This document shows, in pieces, positions 50,707-58,880 of a DNA stretch of 64,000 bases. The translations under genes and the position numbers were made by a program. The notes under the pieces are model-generated. The model had not been told where the DNA came from and searched no databases. It worked only from the letters and a program-made list of their open reading frames with translations. The number at the start of each line of letters is the position of its first letter. Within the stretch, counting starts at the first letter, position 1. Source of the DNA: Actinoallomurus sp050942425 (lineage in GTDB: Bacteria > Actinomycetota > Actinomycetes > Streptosporangiales > Streptosporangiaceae); the NCBI RefSeq assembly GCF_050942425.1, contig NZ_CP192063.1:558001-622000 (forward strand), written 5' to 3'.

Positions 50707-53058
50707 ATGGTGGAGCGTAGGCCGGGTCAAGGGAAAGGAAACCTTCCGGCGGAGGTGACGAGTTTTGTGGGCCGCCGCAAGGAGGTGGCTCAGGTGCGGC
50801 GCATGTTGGGGGATGCGCGGTTGGTGACTCTCGTCGGCACCGGGGGTGTGGGCAAGACCCGGTTGGCCCTGCGAGTGGCCGGGGAGGTGCGGCGGGCGTT
50901 CCCGGACGGGGTGTGGCTGGTGGAGTTGGCCGCGCTGGAAAGCCCGAAGCTGTTGGCCGAGACCGTGGTCGACGCGCTGGGGATCCATGACCGTTCTGCG
51001 CGGTCGGCCGTGGAGGTGCTGCTGGGGTTCCTGCACGACAAGCGGGCGTTGGTGGTGCTGGACAACTGTGAGCATCTGTTGCGTGAGTGTGCGGTCATCG
51101 CCGATGCGGTGCTGCGTGCGGCACCGGAAGTGCGCATCGTCGCCACCAGCCGGCAGCCGTTGGTCATCGACGGTGAGCGGTGCCTGCCGGTGCTGCCGCT
51201 CCCGCTGCCGGGCGATCATGATTCCGCTGAGGCGCTGATGCGTAGTGACGCGGTACGGCTGTTCGCCGAGCGTGCCGCGGCGGCGCGACCGGGGTTCGCC
51301 GTCACCGCCGGTGACGGCGAGGCGGTGGCGCGGATCTGTCAGCGGCTGGACGGCATCCCGCTGGGGATCGAGTTGGCCGCTGTGCGGTTGCGGTCGTTTT
51401 CGCTCAAGCAATTGGTGGATCGGCTGGATGATCGGTTCCGGTTGCCGGCCGGTGGGCCGCAGATGGCGCTGGCGCGGCATCGGACCTTGCGGGCGCTGAT
51501 CGATTGGAGTTATGAGCTGTGCAGCGCCCAGGAGCGGTTGTTGTGGGCGCGGGTCTCGGTGTTCGCCGGCGGCCTGGATTTGGAGGCCGCTGAGGCGGTC
51601 TGCGTCGGCGAGGGCATCGATCGGCACGACATTTTTGATCTGCTGGCCGGGCTGGTGGACAAGTCAGTGCTGATTTGCGAGGAGCACGCGGGTAGGGCGC
51701 GGTACCGGATGTTGGAGACCATCCGCCAGTATGGCCGGGATCGGCTTGTTGAATCGGGGGAGGAGCAACGGCTGCGGTACCGGCACCGCGACTGGTTCCT
51801 GCGGCTGGCCGAACATGCCGAGGCCGACTGGTTCGGCCCGCACCAACGAAGCTGGCTCGCCCGGCTGGCCCCCGAACACCCCAACTTCCGCACCGCTCTG
51901 GACTACTGCCTGACCGCCCCTGGCCAGGCCCGAGCCGGGCTACGCATCGCCAGCGCGCTGTGGATCCATTGGCTGAACAGCAGCCTGCTGGGTGAAGGCC
52001 GGCAGTGGCTGGACCAGGCCCTGGCCTTGGACGCCGAAGCCTCCACGGACCGAGCCAAGGCTCTGCGGGCACACGCACTACTCGCCGTCGCGCAAGGGGA
52101 CACAGAGACCGGAACCGCCCTGCTCGACCAGAGCCGCGCCCTGCTCAGGGAGCGCGGAGACGAATCGGGCCTGATGCACACCAACGGAGTGGAAGCCTTG
52201 GCCGCCCTCTTCGGCGACGACCTGCCCCGGGCCAGGGCGCGAGGCGAGGAGATGCTGGCGCGTTCCCGTGCTCTGGGCGAGGTGGACGAGCTGGTGATGT
52301 CGGGCTGGACCCCTCTGGTGCTGGCGACGGGCTTCCTCGGGGAGACCGAGCGGGCGATCGAACTCTGCCAAGAGGGCATCGCACTGTGCCGGGCGCATGG
52401 GGAGAACTGGTCCCTGACCCACCTGCTCCAGGCCTATGCCCTCGTTCTGAGGAGTCAGGAACCGCCGAACCCGGAGCGGACCCGGCAGGCCATCACCTCC
52501 CTGCAGGACGCCTTGCGCATCCACCGGGGGCTCAACGACATCTTCGGCGTGATTCCCGCCATCGAGTACCTGGGCTGGTCTCTCATCGCCGATGGGGACG
52601 GCGCGCGGGGTGCGCGGCTCCTGGGCGCCGCCCAGCGGGCATGGCAGGACATCGGGGGATACCTGTGGAGGTCCGAGTACTTCATCGCCCAGCATGACCG
52701 GTATGTGACCCAGGCTCGTGCGCTACTGGGCGAAAAGACCTACGACGCGGAGTTCCACCGCGGCACTGGCATGACCCTTGAGCAGGCCGTCGCCTACGCC
52801 GTGAAAGAACCCCTCTCGCCAGGGGAAGGGGCCGAAAGGCCGGAGCCGGAGCCGCTGACCCGCCGCGAAGCCGAAGTCGCCCGGCTCGTCGCCCAAGGGC
52901 TGAGTAACAAGGAGATCGCGGCCAGGCTGGTCGTCGCCTCCCGTACCGCCGAGGGACACGTCGAGCGGATCCTGGCCAAGCTCGGCTTCACCTCCCGTAC
53001 GCAAATCGCCGTCTGGGTCCACGCACAAGAAGCCGAGCAGAGCGACAGAACAGTGTGA
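50707..53058 (+). CDS. NB-ARC ATPase/LuxR-type transcription regulator
   Basis: 783 residues; ATG 50707 begins right after the tetR stop (TGAGATG). Walker A is GTGGVGKT (44-51), Walker B ALVVLDNCE, then ATSRQPL (sensor-1-like) and GIPLGIELAA, the STAND/NB-ARC signature seen in AfsR-like and LAL regulators. The middle is helical TPR-like repeats (residues ~390-680). The C-terminus (~716-772) is a LuxR helix-turn-helix, LTRREAEVARLVAQGLSNKE. Such proteins integrate ligand or protein signals with ATP to switch target promoters. Confidence 0.92.
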   Translation: MVERRPGQGKGNLPAEVTSFVGRRKEVAQVRRMLGDARLVTLVGTGGVGKTRLALRVAGEVRRAFPDGVWLVELAALESPKLLAETVVDALGIHDRSARSAVEVLLGFLHDKRALVVLDNCEHLLRECAVIADAVLRAAPEVRIVATSRQPLVIDGERCLPVLPLPLPGDHDSAEALMRSDAVRLFAERAAAARPGFAVTAGDGEAVARICQRLDGIPLGIELAAVRLRSFSLKQLVDRLDDRFRLPAGGPQMALARHRTLRALIDWSYELCSAQERLLWARVSVFAGGLDLEAAEAVCVGEGIDRHDIFDLLAGLVDKSVLICEEHAGRARYRMLETIRQYGRDRLVESGEEQRLRYRHRDWFLRLAEHAEADWFGPHQRSWLARLAPEHPNFRTALDYCLTAPGQARAGLRIASALWIHWLNSSLLGEGRQWLDQALALDAEASTDRAKALRAHALLAVAQGDTETGTALLDQSRALLRERGDESGLMHTNGVEALAALFGDDLPRARARGEEMLARSRALGEVDELVMSGWTPLVLATGFLGETERAIELCQEGIALCRAHGENWSLTHLLQAYALVLRSQEPPNPERTRQAITSLQDALRIHRGLNDIFGVIPAIEYLGWSLIADGDGARGARLLGAAQRAWQDIGGYLWRSEYFIAQHDRYVTQARALLGEKTYDAEFHRGTGMTLEQAVAYAVKEPLSPGEGAERPEPEPLTRREAEVARLVAQGLSNKEIAARLVVASRTAEGHVERILAKLGFTSRTQIAVWVHAQEAEQSDRTV

Positions 53059-53098
53059 GTCACGAAGTAGGTCACCGTGGGGGCCGTGTCCGGTTTGC

Positions 53099-53136
53099 AT
53101 ATGTCGGCGATATGTCGTGCTGCTTAGGCTTCAGGG
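53099..53136 (+). promoter_or_regulatory. Tandem 11-bp-spaced repeats and leaderless promoter of the response regulator
   Basis: ATATGTCG occurs at 53099-53106 and 53110-53117, exactly one helical turn apart, as in OmpR-type binding sites. TAGGCT at 53125-53130 then sits six bases before ATG 53137, suggesting a leaderless transcript under autoregulation. Confidence 0.5.
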
Positions 53137-53508
53137 ATGCGCGTGCTGATCGTGGAGGACGAGCCCTTCCTGGCCGAGGCCGTCCGTGACGGTCTGCGGC
53201 TGGAGGCGATGGCCGCCGACATCGCCGGCGACGGCGACACCGCCCTGGAACTGCTCGGCGTCAACTCCTATGACCTGGCGGTCCTGGACCGTGACATCCC
53301 CGGTCCCTCCGGCGATGAGATCGCCCGGCGCATCGTCGCCTCCGGCAGTGGCATCCCGATTCTCATGCTCACCGCCGCCGACCGCATCACCGTCTCCGCC
53401 CTGCGCAAACGACTCGGCGAACCACAGCTCATCGCCACCGTGCCCGGCGCCGGCTACCGAATCGACACGGGCATGGACCCCGCCCACCCTGGCAGCACTC
53501 ATGAATAG
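53137..53508 (+). CDS. OmpR-type response regulator with internal in-frame deletion
   Basis: Only 123 residues against the usual ~225. Residues 1-83 are a normal receiver start, with phosphoacceptor D51 (AVLDRDIPG) and PILMLTAADR. From residue 84 the sequence is the very end of a winged helix: ITVSALRKRLGEP...IATVPGAGYRID. Everything between is missing: the receiver Lys, alpha4-beta5-alpha5, and the first two-thirds of the DNA-binding domain. The frame is kept across the junction near 53380-53386. It overlaps the kinase gene by 8 bp. Probably non-functional as a normal regulator. Confidence 0.88.
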   Translation: MRVLIVEDEPFLAEAVRDGLRLEAMAADIAGDGDTALELLGVNSYDLAVLDRDIPGPSGDEIARRIVASGSGIPILMLTAADRITVSALRKRLGEPQLIATVPGAGYRIDTGMDPAHPGSTHE

Positions 53509-54601
53509 ACGTCCAGGGCTCAGTGCCCGACTGAAACTCACCATCAGCTACGCCGGATTCCTCCTCCTCGCCGGCGTTGTCCTGCTGGCCGTGGTGTGGG
53601 TGTACCTGGTGCGCTACGCACCTGGGGTGATAACCACCCCCAGTGGGACGCTGGCGCGCTCCGTCCGCCTGCGCTTCGCCCCCGGCGTGGCCGTAGCACT
53701 GGCCTTCCTTCTCGTGTTCGGCCTGCTGGGAGGATGGATCCTGGCCGGCCGGATGCTCGCCCCACTCACCCGGATCGCAGACGCGGCACGAATGGCCGCG
53801 AACGGATCACTGTCCCACCGGATCCGCCTGGAAGGCCCCGACGACGAATTCCGCGAACTCGCCGACGTGTTCGACGCCATGCTCGAACAACTCGAATCCC
53901 ACGTCAGTGAACAGCAGAGGTTCGCCGCGAACGCCTCCCACGAACTGCGCACCCCGCTGGCGATCTCCCAGACACTCCTTGACGTCGCCCGCAACGACTC
54001 CACGGGGGGCCAGGGGGAACTCATCGAACGCCTCCGTATCGTCAACACGCGGGCGATCGACCTCACCGAGGCCCTGCTGCTGCTCAGCCGCGCCGACCGC
54101 AGGAGCTTCACCCGCGAGGCGGTCGACCTGTCCCTCATCGCCGAAGAAGCCGCCGAAACGCTGCTTCCCCTCGCCGAAAAGCGTCAGGTCACGCTCAACG
54201 TCACCGGCGAGAAGGCACAGACCGTCGGCTCCGCGGCGCTCCTGCTGCGGATGGTGATCAACCTCGTCCAGAACGCCATCGTCCACAACCTCCCGACCGG
54301 CGGCACCGTAACGGTACGTACCGAATCGCAGCACGACGCGAGCGTGCTGCGGGTCGAGAACACCGGCCATCGGGTCCCATCGGAACTGGTACCGACCCTC
54401 ACCGAGCCCTTCCAACGCGGAACAACACGCATCCGCACCGACGAGCACGCCGGCGTCGGCCTCGGGCTGGCCATCGTGCACAGCATCGTCCGAGCACACA
54501 CCGGAACCCTCGACCTCACCCCCCGCCCCACCGGCGGCCTCCTCGTCACGGTCCGACTTCCCGGCACGCCGCAGGCATCGTCCCCGAACCGGACCCACTA
54601 G
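53501..54601 (+). CDS. Sensor histidine kinase, HAMP-HisKA type
   Basis: 366 residues from ATG 53501. Two membrane helices (LTISYAGFLLLAGVVLLAVVW and VAVALAFLLVFGLLGGWILAG) flank a very short outer loop; then a HAMP (MLAPLTRIADAARMAANG), HisKA with H147 in NASHELRTPL, N-box NLVQNAIVHN and G-box GVGLGLAIVHSI. All catalytic motifs are intact although its partner regulator is internally deleted. The tiny sensor loop fits kinases that read membrane or envelope stress. Confidence 0.92.
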   Translation: MNRRPGLSARLKLTISYAGFLLLAGVVLLAVVWVYLVRYAPGVITTPSGTLARSVRLRFAPGVAVALAFLLVFGLLGGWILAGRMLAPLTRIADAARMAANGSLSHRIRLEGPDDEFRELADVFDAMLEQLESHVSEQQRFAANASHELRTPLAISQTLLDVARNDSTGGQGELIERLRIVNTRAIDLTEALLLLSRADRRSFTREAVDLSLIAEEAAETLLPLAEKRQVTLNVTGEKAQTVGSAALLLRMVINLVQNAIVHNLPTGGTVTVRTESQHDASVLRVENTGHRVPSELVPTLTEPFQRGTTRIRTDEHAGVGLGLAIVHSIVRAHTGTLDLTPRPTGGLLVTVRLPGTPQASSPNRTH

Positions 54602-54697
54602 ATCGTTGAGTTGATCTCCTCGGTGCCTGCTCGACCTGATGTACGCCGGGTGTGGGCTCGCGCCGGGTGAATGCCGGCTGGTCGGTGGCGGCCCGCT

Positions 54698-55198
54698 TCA
54701 GGAGATCGGGTGGCCGTTCTCCAGGAGGACGGGTGTGCCTGCGGCCACCGCTTCCAAGCATGCGGCGATTCGGCGGGCCAGGCGTGCGTTGGCGAGATCG
54801 CCCACGCGCTCAGGCTCGACGAACGCGTACGAGGCCAGTTCCTCGGCAGGCAGCCGGATCGCCGTAACGTCGCGGTCGGACAGCACCCCGCCGTCGTAGA
54901 CGAGCATCAGCCCCTCGGATAGTTCAGGCCGAGACGGCACCCAATCAATGGCCAGGACCCGCCGGACCGGCCGGTCCAACCCGAGTTCTTCGGCCACTTC
55001 TCGGCGGCACGCCGCGTGCGGGGATTCCTCCTTCTCGACGATGCCGCCGGGAATCTCCCACGTGGGCTTGTACGTCGGTTCGACCAGCAGCACTCGCCCG
55101 GCCGTGTCGCGGAACAACGCACCGGCGCCCATGCGCTTGCGCGGCAGAGACGCCGCGAACTGTTCAGGCGGCAGGGCCGCCGGACGAGGAGATTCCAC
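54698..55198 (-). CDS. NUDIX hydrolase
   Basis: 166 residues. The Nudix box GGIVEKEESPHAACRREV-AEELGL (within residues 51-75) is complete, and MGAGALFRDTAGRVLLVEPTYKPTWEIPGG precedes it. The family hydrolyses nucleoside diphosphates linked to another group; this subgroup is common in actinobacteria and often acts on damaged nucleotides. It is monocistronic on the minus strand. Substrate unknown. Confidence 0.92.
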   Translation of the reverse strand: MESPRPAALPPEQFAASLPRKRMGAGALFRDTAGRVLLVEPTYKPTWEIPGGIVEKEESPHAACRREVAEELGLDRPVRRVLAIDWVPSRPELSEGLMLVYDGGVLSDRDVTAIRLPAEELASYAFVEPERVGDLANARLARRIAACLEAVAAGTPVLLENGHPIS

Positions 55199-55254
55199 TC
55201 GGCGAGGCTATCGAGGCGACCGCCTGCGTGGCCAAAACGCTGCTCATGTCCTAC

Positions 55255-55495
55255 TCACACGACGTACGAGACGGTCAGGACGGTGACCGCGAGGGAGAGC
55301 ATTCCCAGGCAGTTCAGCCAGAACTCCTTCCGGAGAAACCGTGCCCGGATGTGGGCGTAGACGGCGCAGCAGGCCTACCCCGTCGAGGCAGCCCTGGATG
55401 AAGGCCGGTGGACGGATCGACAGCAGTGCGTCAACAAACAGGACGAGGGCGAGTAGTGCCGTGGGCCACCAAAGGCTCGGGACGTCGAACATCAT
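55255..55495 (-). pseudogene. DoxX-like membrane protein gene, internally deleted and frameshifted
   Basis: The first ~41 codons read MFDVPSLWWPTALLALVLFV and on through PPAFIQGCLDGVG. The matching C-terminal part lies in a different frame: YAHIRARFLRKEFWLNCLGM then LSLAVTVLTVSYVV to a stop at 55255-55257. A DoxX-like protein should have four helices; the middle two are missing at the junction near 55370. ATG 55495 overlaps the tetR stop (ATGATG), so this was the second gene of a tetR-doxX pair. Confidence 0.7.
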
Positions 55496-56031
55496 GCCTC
55501 CGATTGGTCCATGATGAGGCTGACGATGTCGCGAAACTGCTCGCGTCCGACGTCATCGGGAAGTGCCCCGTTCGACATCGTCATCAGGATGCCGAGGTAG
55601 GCGAAGTAAATCGATCGGGCCGCCCTGCCCGCGCGGTCCTCGTCGTGCCCCGCTCGGGGGAGCACCTGCTGGATCTCGCCGATCAGGGTCAGCCCGAGGT
55701 TCTGGAAGATCGCAGAGTCGTGTCGGCCACGCACGATCGTCGCCGCGTATTCGCGTGACAGCTCGCGGTCGAGCGCGAAGTAGTCAATGAACGGCTCGGC
55801 CAGCGCGATGACGTCGTCGACCGGGTCGGCCGACGGCTGTTCGGATCGGGCTCGGTCGCGTTCTCGGTGCACGGCATCGATCCAGCCGTCGAAGATCGCC
55901 ACGAGCAGCCCATGCTTGTCGCCCACCGCCATCACGCTGCCCGCGCTGAGCCCGGCCTCGGCGGCGATCTGCCGGACGGTCGTCGCGTCGAAGCCCCGCT
56001 CGCGGAACAGCCGCTCCGCGGCCACGAGCAC
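55492..56031 (-). CDS. TetR-family regulator
   Basis: 179 residues. Helix-turn-helix: RLFRERGFDATTVRQIAAEAGLSAGSVMAVGDKHGL; C-terminal bundle follows. The start is uncertain: GTG 56031 has no good ribosome site, and homology-like codons (ARTDQ) continue six codons upstream to the stop of the MBL gene. It may be translated by coupling with the MBL gene, or its original start was lost. It overlaps the decayed DoxX-like gene, its likely former target. Confidence 0.82.
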   Translation of the reverse strand: MLVAAERLFRERGFDATTVRQIAAEAGLSAGSVMAVGDKHGLLVAIFDGWIDAVHRERDRARSEQPSADPVDDVIALAEPFIDYFALDRELSREYAATIVRGRHDSAIFQNLGLTLIGEIQQVLPRAGHDEDRAGRAARSIYFAYLGILMTMSNGALPDDVGREQFRDIVSLIMDQSEA

Positions 56032-56049
56032 CTGATCTGTTCGTGCCGC

Positions 56050-56928
56050 TTATGCGCTGGGGCACAGGACGAAGAGCGGGAAGGTACGGCGGCTGGGTTG
56101 GTCGCCGATCTCCGTCAGCGCTGCGCGGATCTCGTGCAGGTGGCCTGTGGTCATCTGCAGTGGGGGTTCGTCGGGCTGGTAAACGGTGCGGATCGGATAG
56201 TCCACGCCCGGGTGCCGAGTCATTTCAATGTGGCAGCCGAGCACGTGGGTGACCGTCCGGTGGCCGCAGAAGTCGATCAAGCGATCGATCGTCCGGGCGA
56301 ATGCCTGCCAGTCCTTGATATAGAGCCGGCCGGGGTAGACCGTGTCGCCGGTGAGGAGGAACCCGGTCCACGGATCGTAGAACGTGACCGCCGCTTCGTG
56401 GTGGCCCGGGGTGGCCAGGCACTCCAGCACCCGGCCGCCCAGGTCGACCTGCGTCACGGCATCAAAGTCGTCGGCGAATCCGAAGTACGGCCAGGTGGTG
56501 TCCTGCTCCGCGCCGACCACCGTGGTGTCGGGACGATCGGTGAACTGGCCGTCGCCTGCGATGTGGTCACCGTGCGGATGGGTGTGGAGCACCAGCAGTT
56601 GGTACCCGTGCCGAGGGTGACGGGCGAGCCAGGAGTCAACGAGCTCGTCGACCACCCGGCGAAGGGGGAAGAACTCGGCGGATGCGGTGGCTCCGGTGTC
56701 GATCAGCACAGCCCGGGCGTTGCCGAAGAGCAGGAACAGGAACGGCGCCTCGTAGTCGATCGCCATGTTCTGCCGGAAGATGAACGTGTGCTCGTCGTAG
56801 GCGTGGACCTGGATGTCCGGGTCGGTGTTGTGCTTGGCCGACGGCGAGCCGTGAATCCATCGGACATCCAGCGCACGAGGCCGGGGAGTCGCTCCGGTGA
56901 AGTCGATCAGGGAGGTGCGGGCACCCAT
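56050..56928 (-). CDS. Metallo-beta-lactamase-fold hydrolase
   Basis: 292 residues from ATG 56928 (GAGGAG six bases upstream). The binuclear metal motif is HTHPHGDHIAG, with further ligands in TPGHHEAAV and LTGDTVYP, and a late His in LGCHIEMT. There is no signal peptide. The fold covers hydrolases of thioesters, lactones and others; the substrate cannot be told. It is upstream of tetR on the same strand with an 18-bp gap. Confidence 0.9.
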   Translation of the reverse strand: MGARTSLIDFTGATPRPRALDVRWIHGSPSAKHNTDPDIQVHAYDEHTFIFRQNMAIDYEAPFLFLLFGNARAVLIDTGATASAEFFPLRRVVDELVDSWLARHPRHGYQLLVLHTHPHGDHIAGDGQFTDRPDTTVVGAEQDTTWPYFGFADDFDAVTQVDLGGRVLECLATPGHHEAAVTFYDPWTGFLLTGDTVYPGRLYIKDWQAFARTIDRLIDFCGHRTVTHVLGCHIEMTRHPGVDYPIRTVYQPDEPPLQMTTGHLHEIRAALTEIGDQPSRRTFPLFVLCPSA

Positions 56929-57060
56929 GACGTCTCCTCGAGTGCGTCGTCTTGGCGGGCCGGGTACGGCGCACATCTCGTCCGGGGCAGGCACGTACTA
57001 GCCTCCGCCGCGACGGTAGCACGGCACCGAGCGGCTGGACCTCGCTCCGTCGGGTCGGTC

Positions 57061-57117
57061 GGAGCGCCCATCACAGCCGCGAAACTCAGCGTCGACGGCG
57101 GATCGACCATGCGCTGA
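57061..57117 (+). pseudogene. 3' fragment of a short-chain dehydrogenase gene
   Basis: The frame ending with TGA 57115-57117 encodes APITAAKLSVDGGSTMR, the usual C-terminus of classical SDRs (ITGxxLxVDGGxT). No other SDR motif is present upstream, so only the gene end remains. It is directly followed by a strong hairpin, probably its original terminator. Confidence 0.6.
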
Positions 57118-57145
57118 GGCCGGTCCCCGCGCGGGGACCGGCCTC
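57116..57145. terminator. Perfect 13-bp-stem terminator
   Basis: Arms 57116-57128 and 57133-57145 with a GCGC loop, between the SDR fragment and the convergent protease gene stop at 57163. It can serve both directions. Confidence 0.7.
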
Positions 57146-57162
57146 GGGGGTTGCGCTCTGCC

Positions 57163-57894
57163 CTATCGCTTCGTGACTTTGTGGATCCAGGCGAGTTGCT
57201 GGGCGATCTCCCCGGCCCCGGCCATCTTCTCTCGGTCGGAGCCGTAGAAGACGCCGAGCAGGGTCTCCTTGCCGTGTGCGCCGATGCTCATCACCGGGGC
57301 TCCAGAGTCGCCGCCGGCGGGAATCCCGGACACCTTCTCCAGGCAGAAGTCCGTGCCGCCCGGTTCGGCGTAGCCCTCGCAGCGGCGCGCGTCGGACCGT
57401 ACGACCCGCAGCGTCGACTGCTTGAGCACGGGCGACTGGCAGGTGTTCTCATCCTTGGTGCAGGTGGCACCCCACCCGTACTGCCGCACGATCTCACCGG
57501 GGTGGACATGGGCCTTGGCCAGGCGCACCGGGCGGATCTTCATCGGCGAGACCTTGATGAGCATCATGTCAGCGCGCGAGTTCCCCGCCCGCTTGCCCAC
57601 CGGGCGGACAGTGGTGCCCTTACGCATGTCGAGGTTGCCGACCCGGAACGAGATCCGCTTGTCGGCGACCGCCTGCCCCTGCTCGAAGAAGCAGTGCGAG
57701 GCGCTGATGACCCACTGCTTCGTGACCGCCGTCCCGGTGCACACCGGTTTGCCGTCGATGAGCATGCGCACCGCCCATGGGCCGTAAGTGCTCTTTGACC
57801 CGCCGATGACAGCCGAGGCCGGCCCGGACGCCATCACCGAGCCCGTCACCAGCAACAACGCGGACACCAACAGCACACGAACGCGACGCGCCAT
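57163..57894 (-). CDS. Secreted trypsin-like serine protease (S1 family)
   Basis: 243 residues from ATG 57894 (AGGAG upstream), preferred over ATG 57921. A signal peptide (RVRVLLVSALLLVTGSVMASGPASA) is followed by mature VIGGSKSTYGPWAV, the zymogen-like IxGG start. Catalytic triad: His in SASHCFF, Asp in SRADMMLIKV, Ser in PAGGDSGAPV. Six or more cysteines suggest disulfides. It is expected to be secreted and to cut proteins outside the cell. It is monocistronic. Confidence 0.93.
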   Translation of the reverse strand: MARRVRVLLVSALLLVTGSVMASGPASAVIGGSKSTYGPWAVRMLIDGKPVCTGTAVTKQWVISASHCFFEQGQAVADKRISFRVGNLDMRKGTTVRPVGKRAGNSRADMMLIKVSPMKIRPVRLAKAHVHPGEIVRQYGWGATCTKDENTCQSPVLKQSTLRVVRSDARRCEGYAEPGGTDFCLEKVSGIPAGGDSGAPVMSIGAHGKETLLGVFYGSDREKMAGAGEIAQQLAWIHKVTKR

Positions 57895-58132
57895 CCGGAA
57901 CAGCTCCTCTTCTCGGGGCATGGCCTTACTGGTGGTGTAGATACGCGGTCAGATCAAAAAGTTTCCGATTACGCGTAGTTCGTCCTCAACCGTGGGTGTC
58001 TGCAGCAGGTGCTACGGCGGCGGCCGGTATCGCCGGAGTCGGTCGCTTGCTCGGTGGGGGTGCGGCAGGCGCATCCGGCGGTGGCGCTCTTGCCGAGAGT
58101 GTCGGCGCCGGCGGGTGGCCCGCTCTGACGCG

Positions 58133-58167
58133 CGCAGGGAGTGGGACCCACGTTCCCGCTCCCTGCG
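58133..58167 (-). terminator. Hairpin downstream of the lipoprotein gene
   Basis: 14-bp stem (58133-58146 with 58154-58167, one G-T pair) and 7-nt loop, 36 bp past the lipoprotein stop on the minus strand. Confidence 0.55.
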
Positions 58168-58202
58168 TCCCCGTATGCCTGCCCCGTCCCGTTCAGGGTG
58201 GA

Positions 58203-58880
58203 TCAGGTGAAGTTGACGCCGTTCATGGTGGGCTGGAGTGTCCCCAGGGTGAGGCTGTCGCAGATCGGCGGCTGGTAGCCGTCGTCGAGGCCGTGGTAGG
58301 TGAGCGGGATCCAGGTGCTGTGCCAGGCGACGCCGAGGTCGTCGGTGGTACCGCCGGGGCAGCCCTTTGTGGTGTGCCACTTGGTTCCGGCGAAGGCCGA
58401 ACTCCCGGGCCGCAGCGTGATTCTCATACCCGCGCCGGGGAAGTTCACCTGAGTCGCGGGAATCGCGGTGTAGTTGTTCTCCCCGCCCTTCCCGAGCGGC
58501 GTCCAGCCGGCCGGCAGGTAGCAGGTTTCACTCGACCGGTTGGTGAGGATCAGCGTGGCAGTCGCCTTTTCCGCTGCCATTTCCCCTTCCAATCCGTTAA
58601 GGCCGGGATCTTGAAGCTGCAGTTCGGCTTTAAGCTCGGATCCCATGCAGCTCGGCGTGTCACTCTGACCGGCGGTCGTCGGCCTGCTGCGCGTGCCGCC
58701 GCTTCCGGTATTGCGGGAGGAGGAGGTCGGCGCCGACGACGCGGTCGGGGCGGACGACGACTCCGGCGAATTACCCGACGCCGACGCGCTTCCGTTGAAG
58801 TTGCAGGCGGTGAGCGAAAGAGCGACCATTCCGCCACCACAGGCGAGAACAGCGGCGGTACGCAGACGCTTGAGCTCCAT
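58203..58880 (-). CDS. Secreted lipoprotein with DUF4232-like domain
   Basis: 225 residues from ATG 58880 (GGGAGG upstream). The signal ends in the lipobox LTAC (Cys ~26), followed by a ~45-residue Ser/Thr/Pro/Gly linker and a C-terminal beta-sandwich domain (TATLILTNRSSETCYLPAGWTPL, FAGTKWHTTKGCPGG) resembling DUF4232 proteins of the actinobacterial cell surface. It should be anchored to the outer face of the membrane. A CRP-like palindrome lies ~100 bp upstream. Function unknown. Confidence 0.87.
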   Translation of the reverse strand: MELKRLRTAAVLACGGGMVALSLTACNFNGSASASGNSPESSSAPTASSAPTSSSRNTGSGGTRSRPTTAGQSDTPSCMGSELKAELQLQDPGLNGLEGEMAAEKATATLILTNRSSETCYLPAGWTPLGKGGENNYTAIPATQVNFPGAGMRITLRPGSSAFAGTKWHTTKGCPGGTTDDLGVAWHSTWIPLTYHGLDDGYQPPICDSLTLGTLQPTMNGVNFT

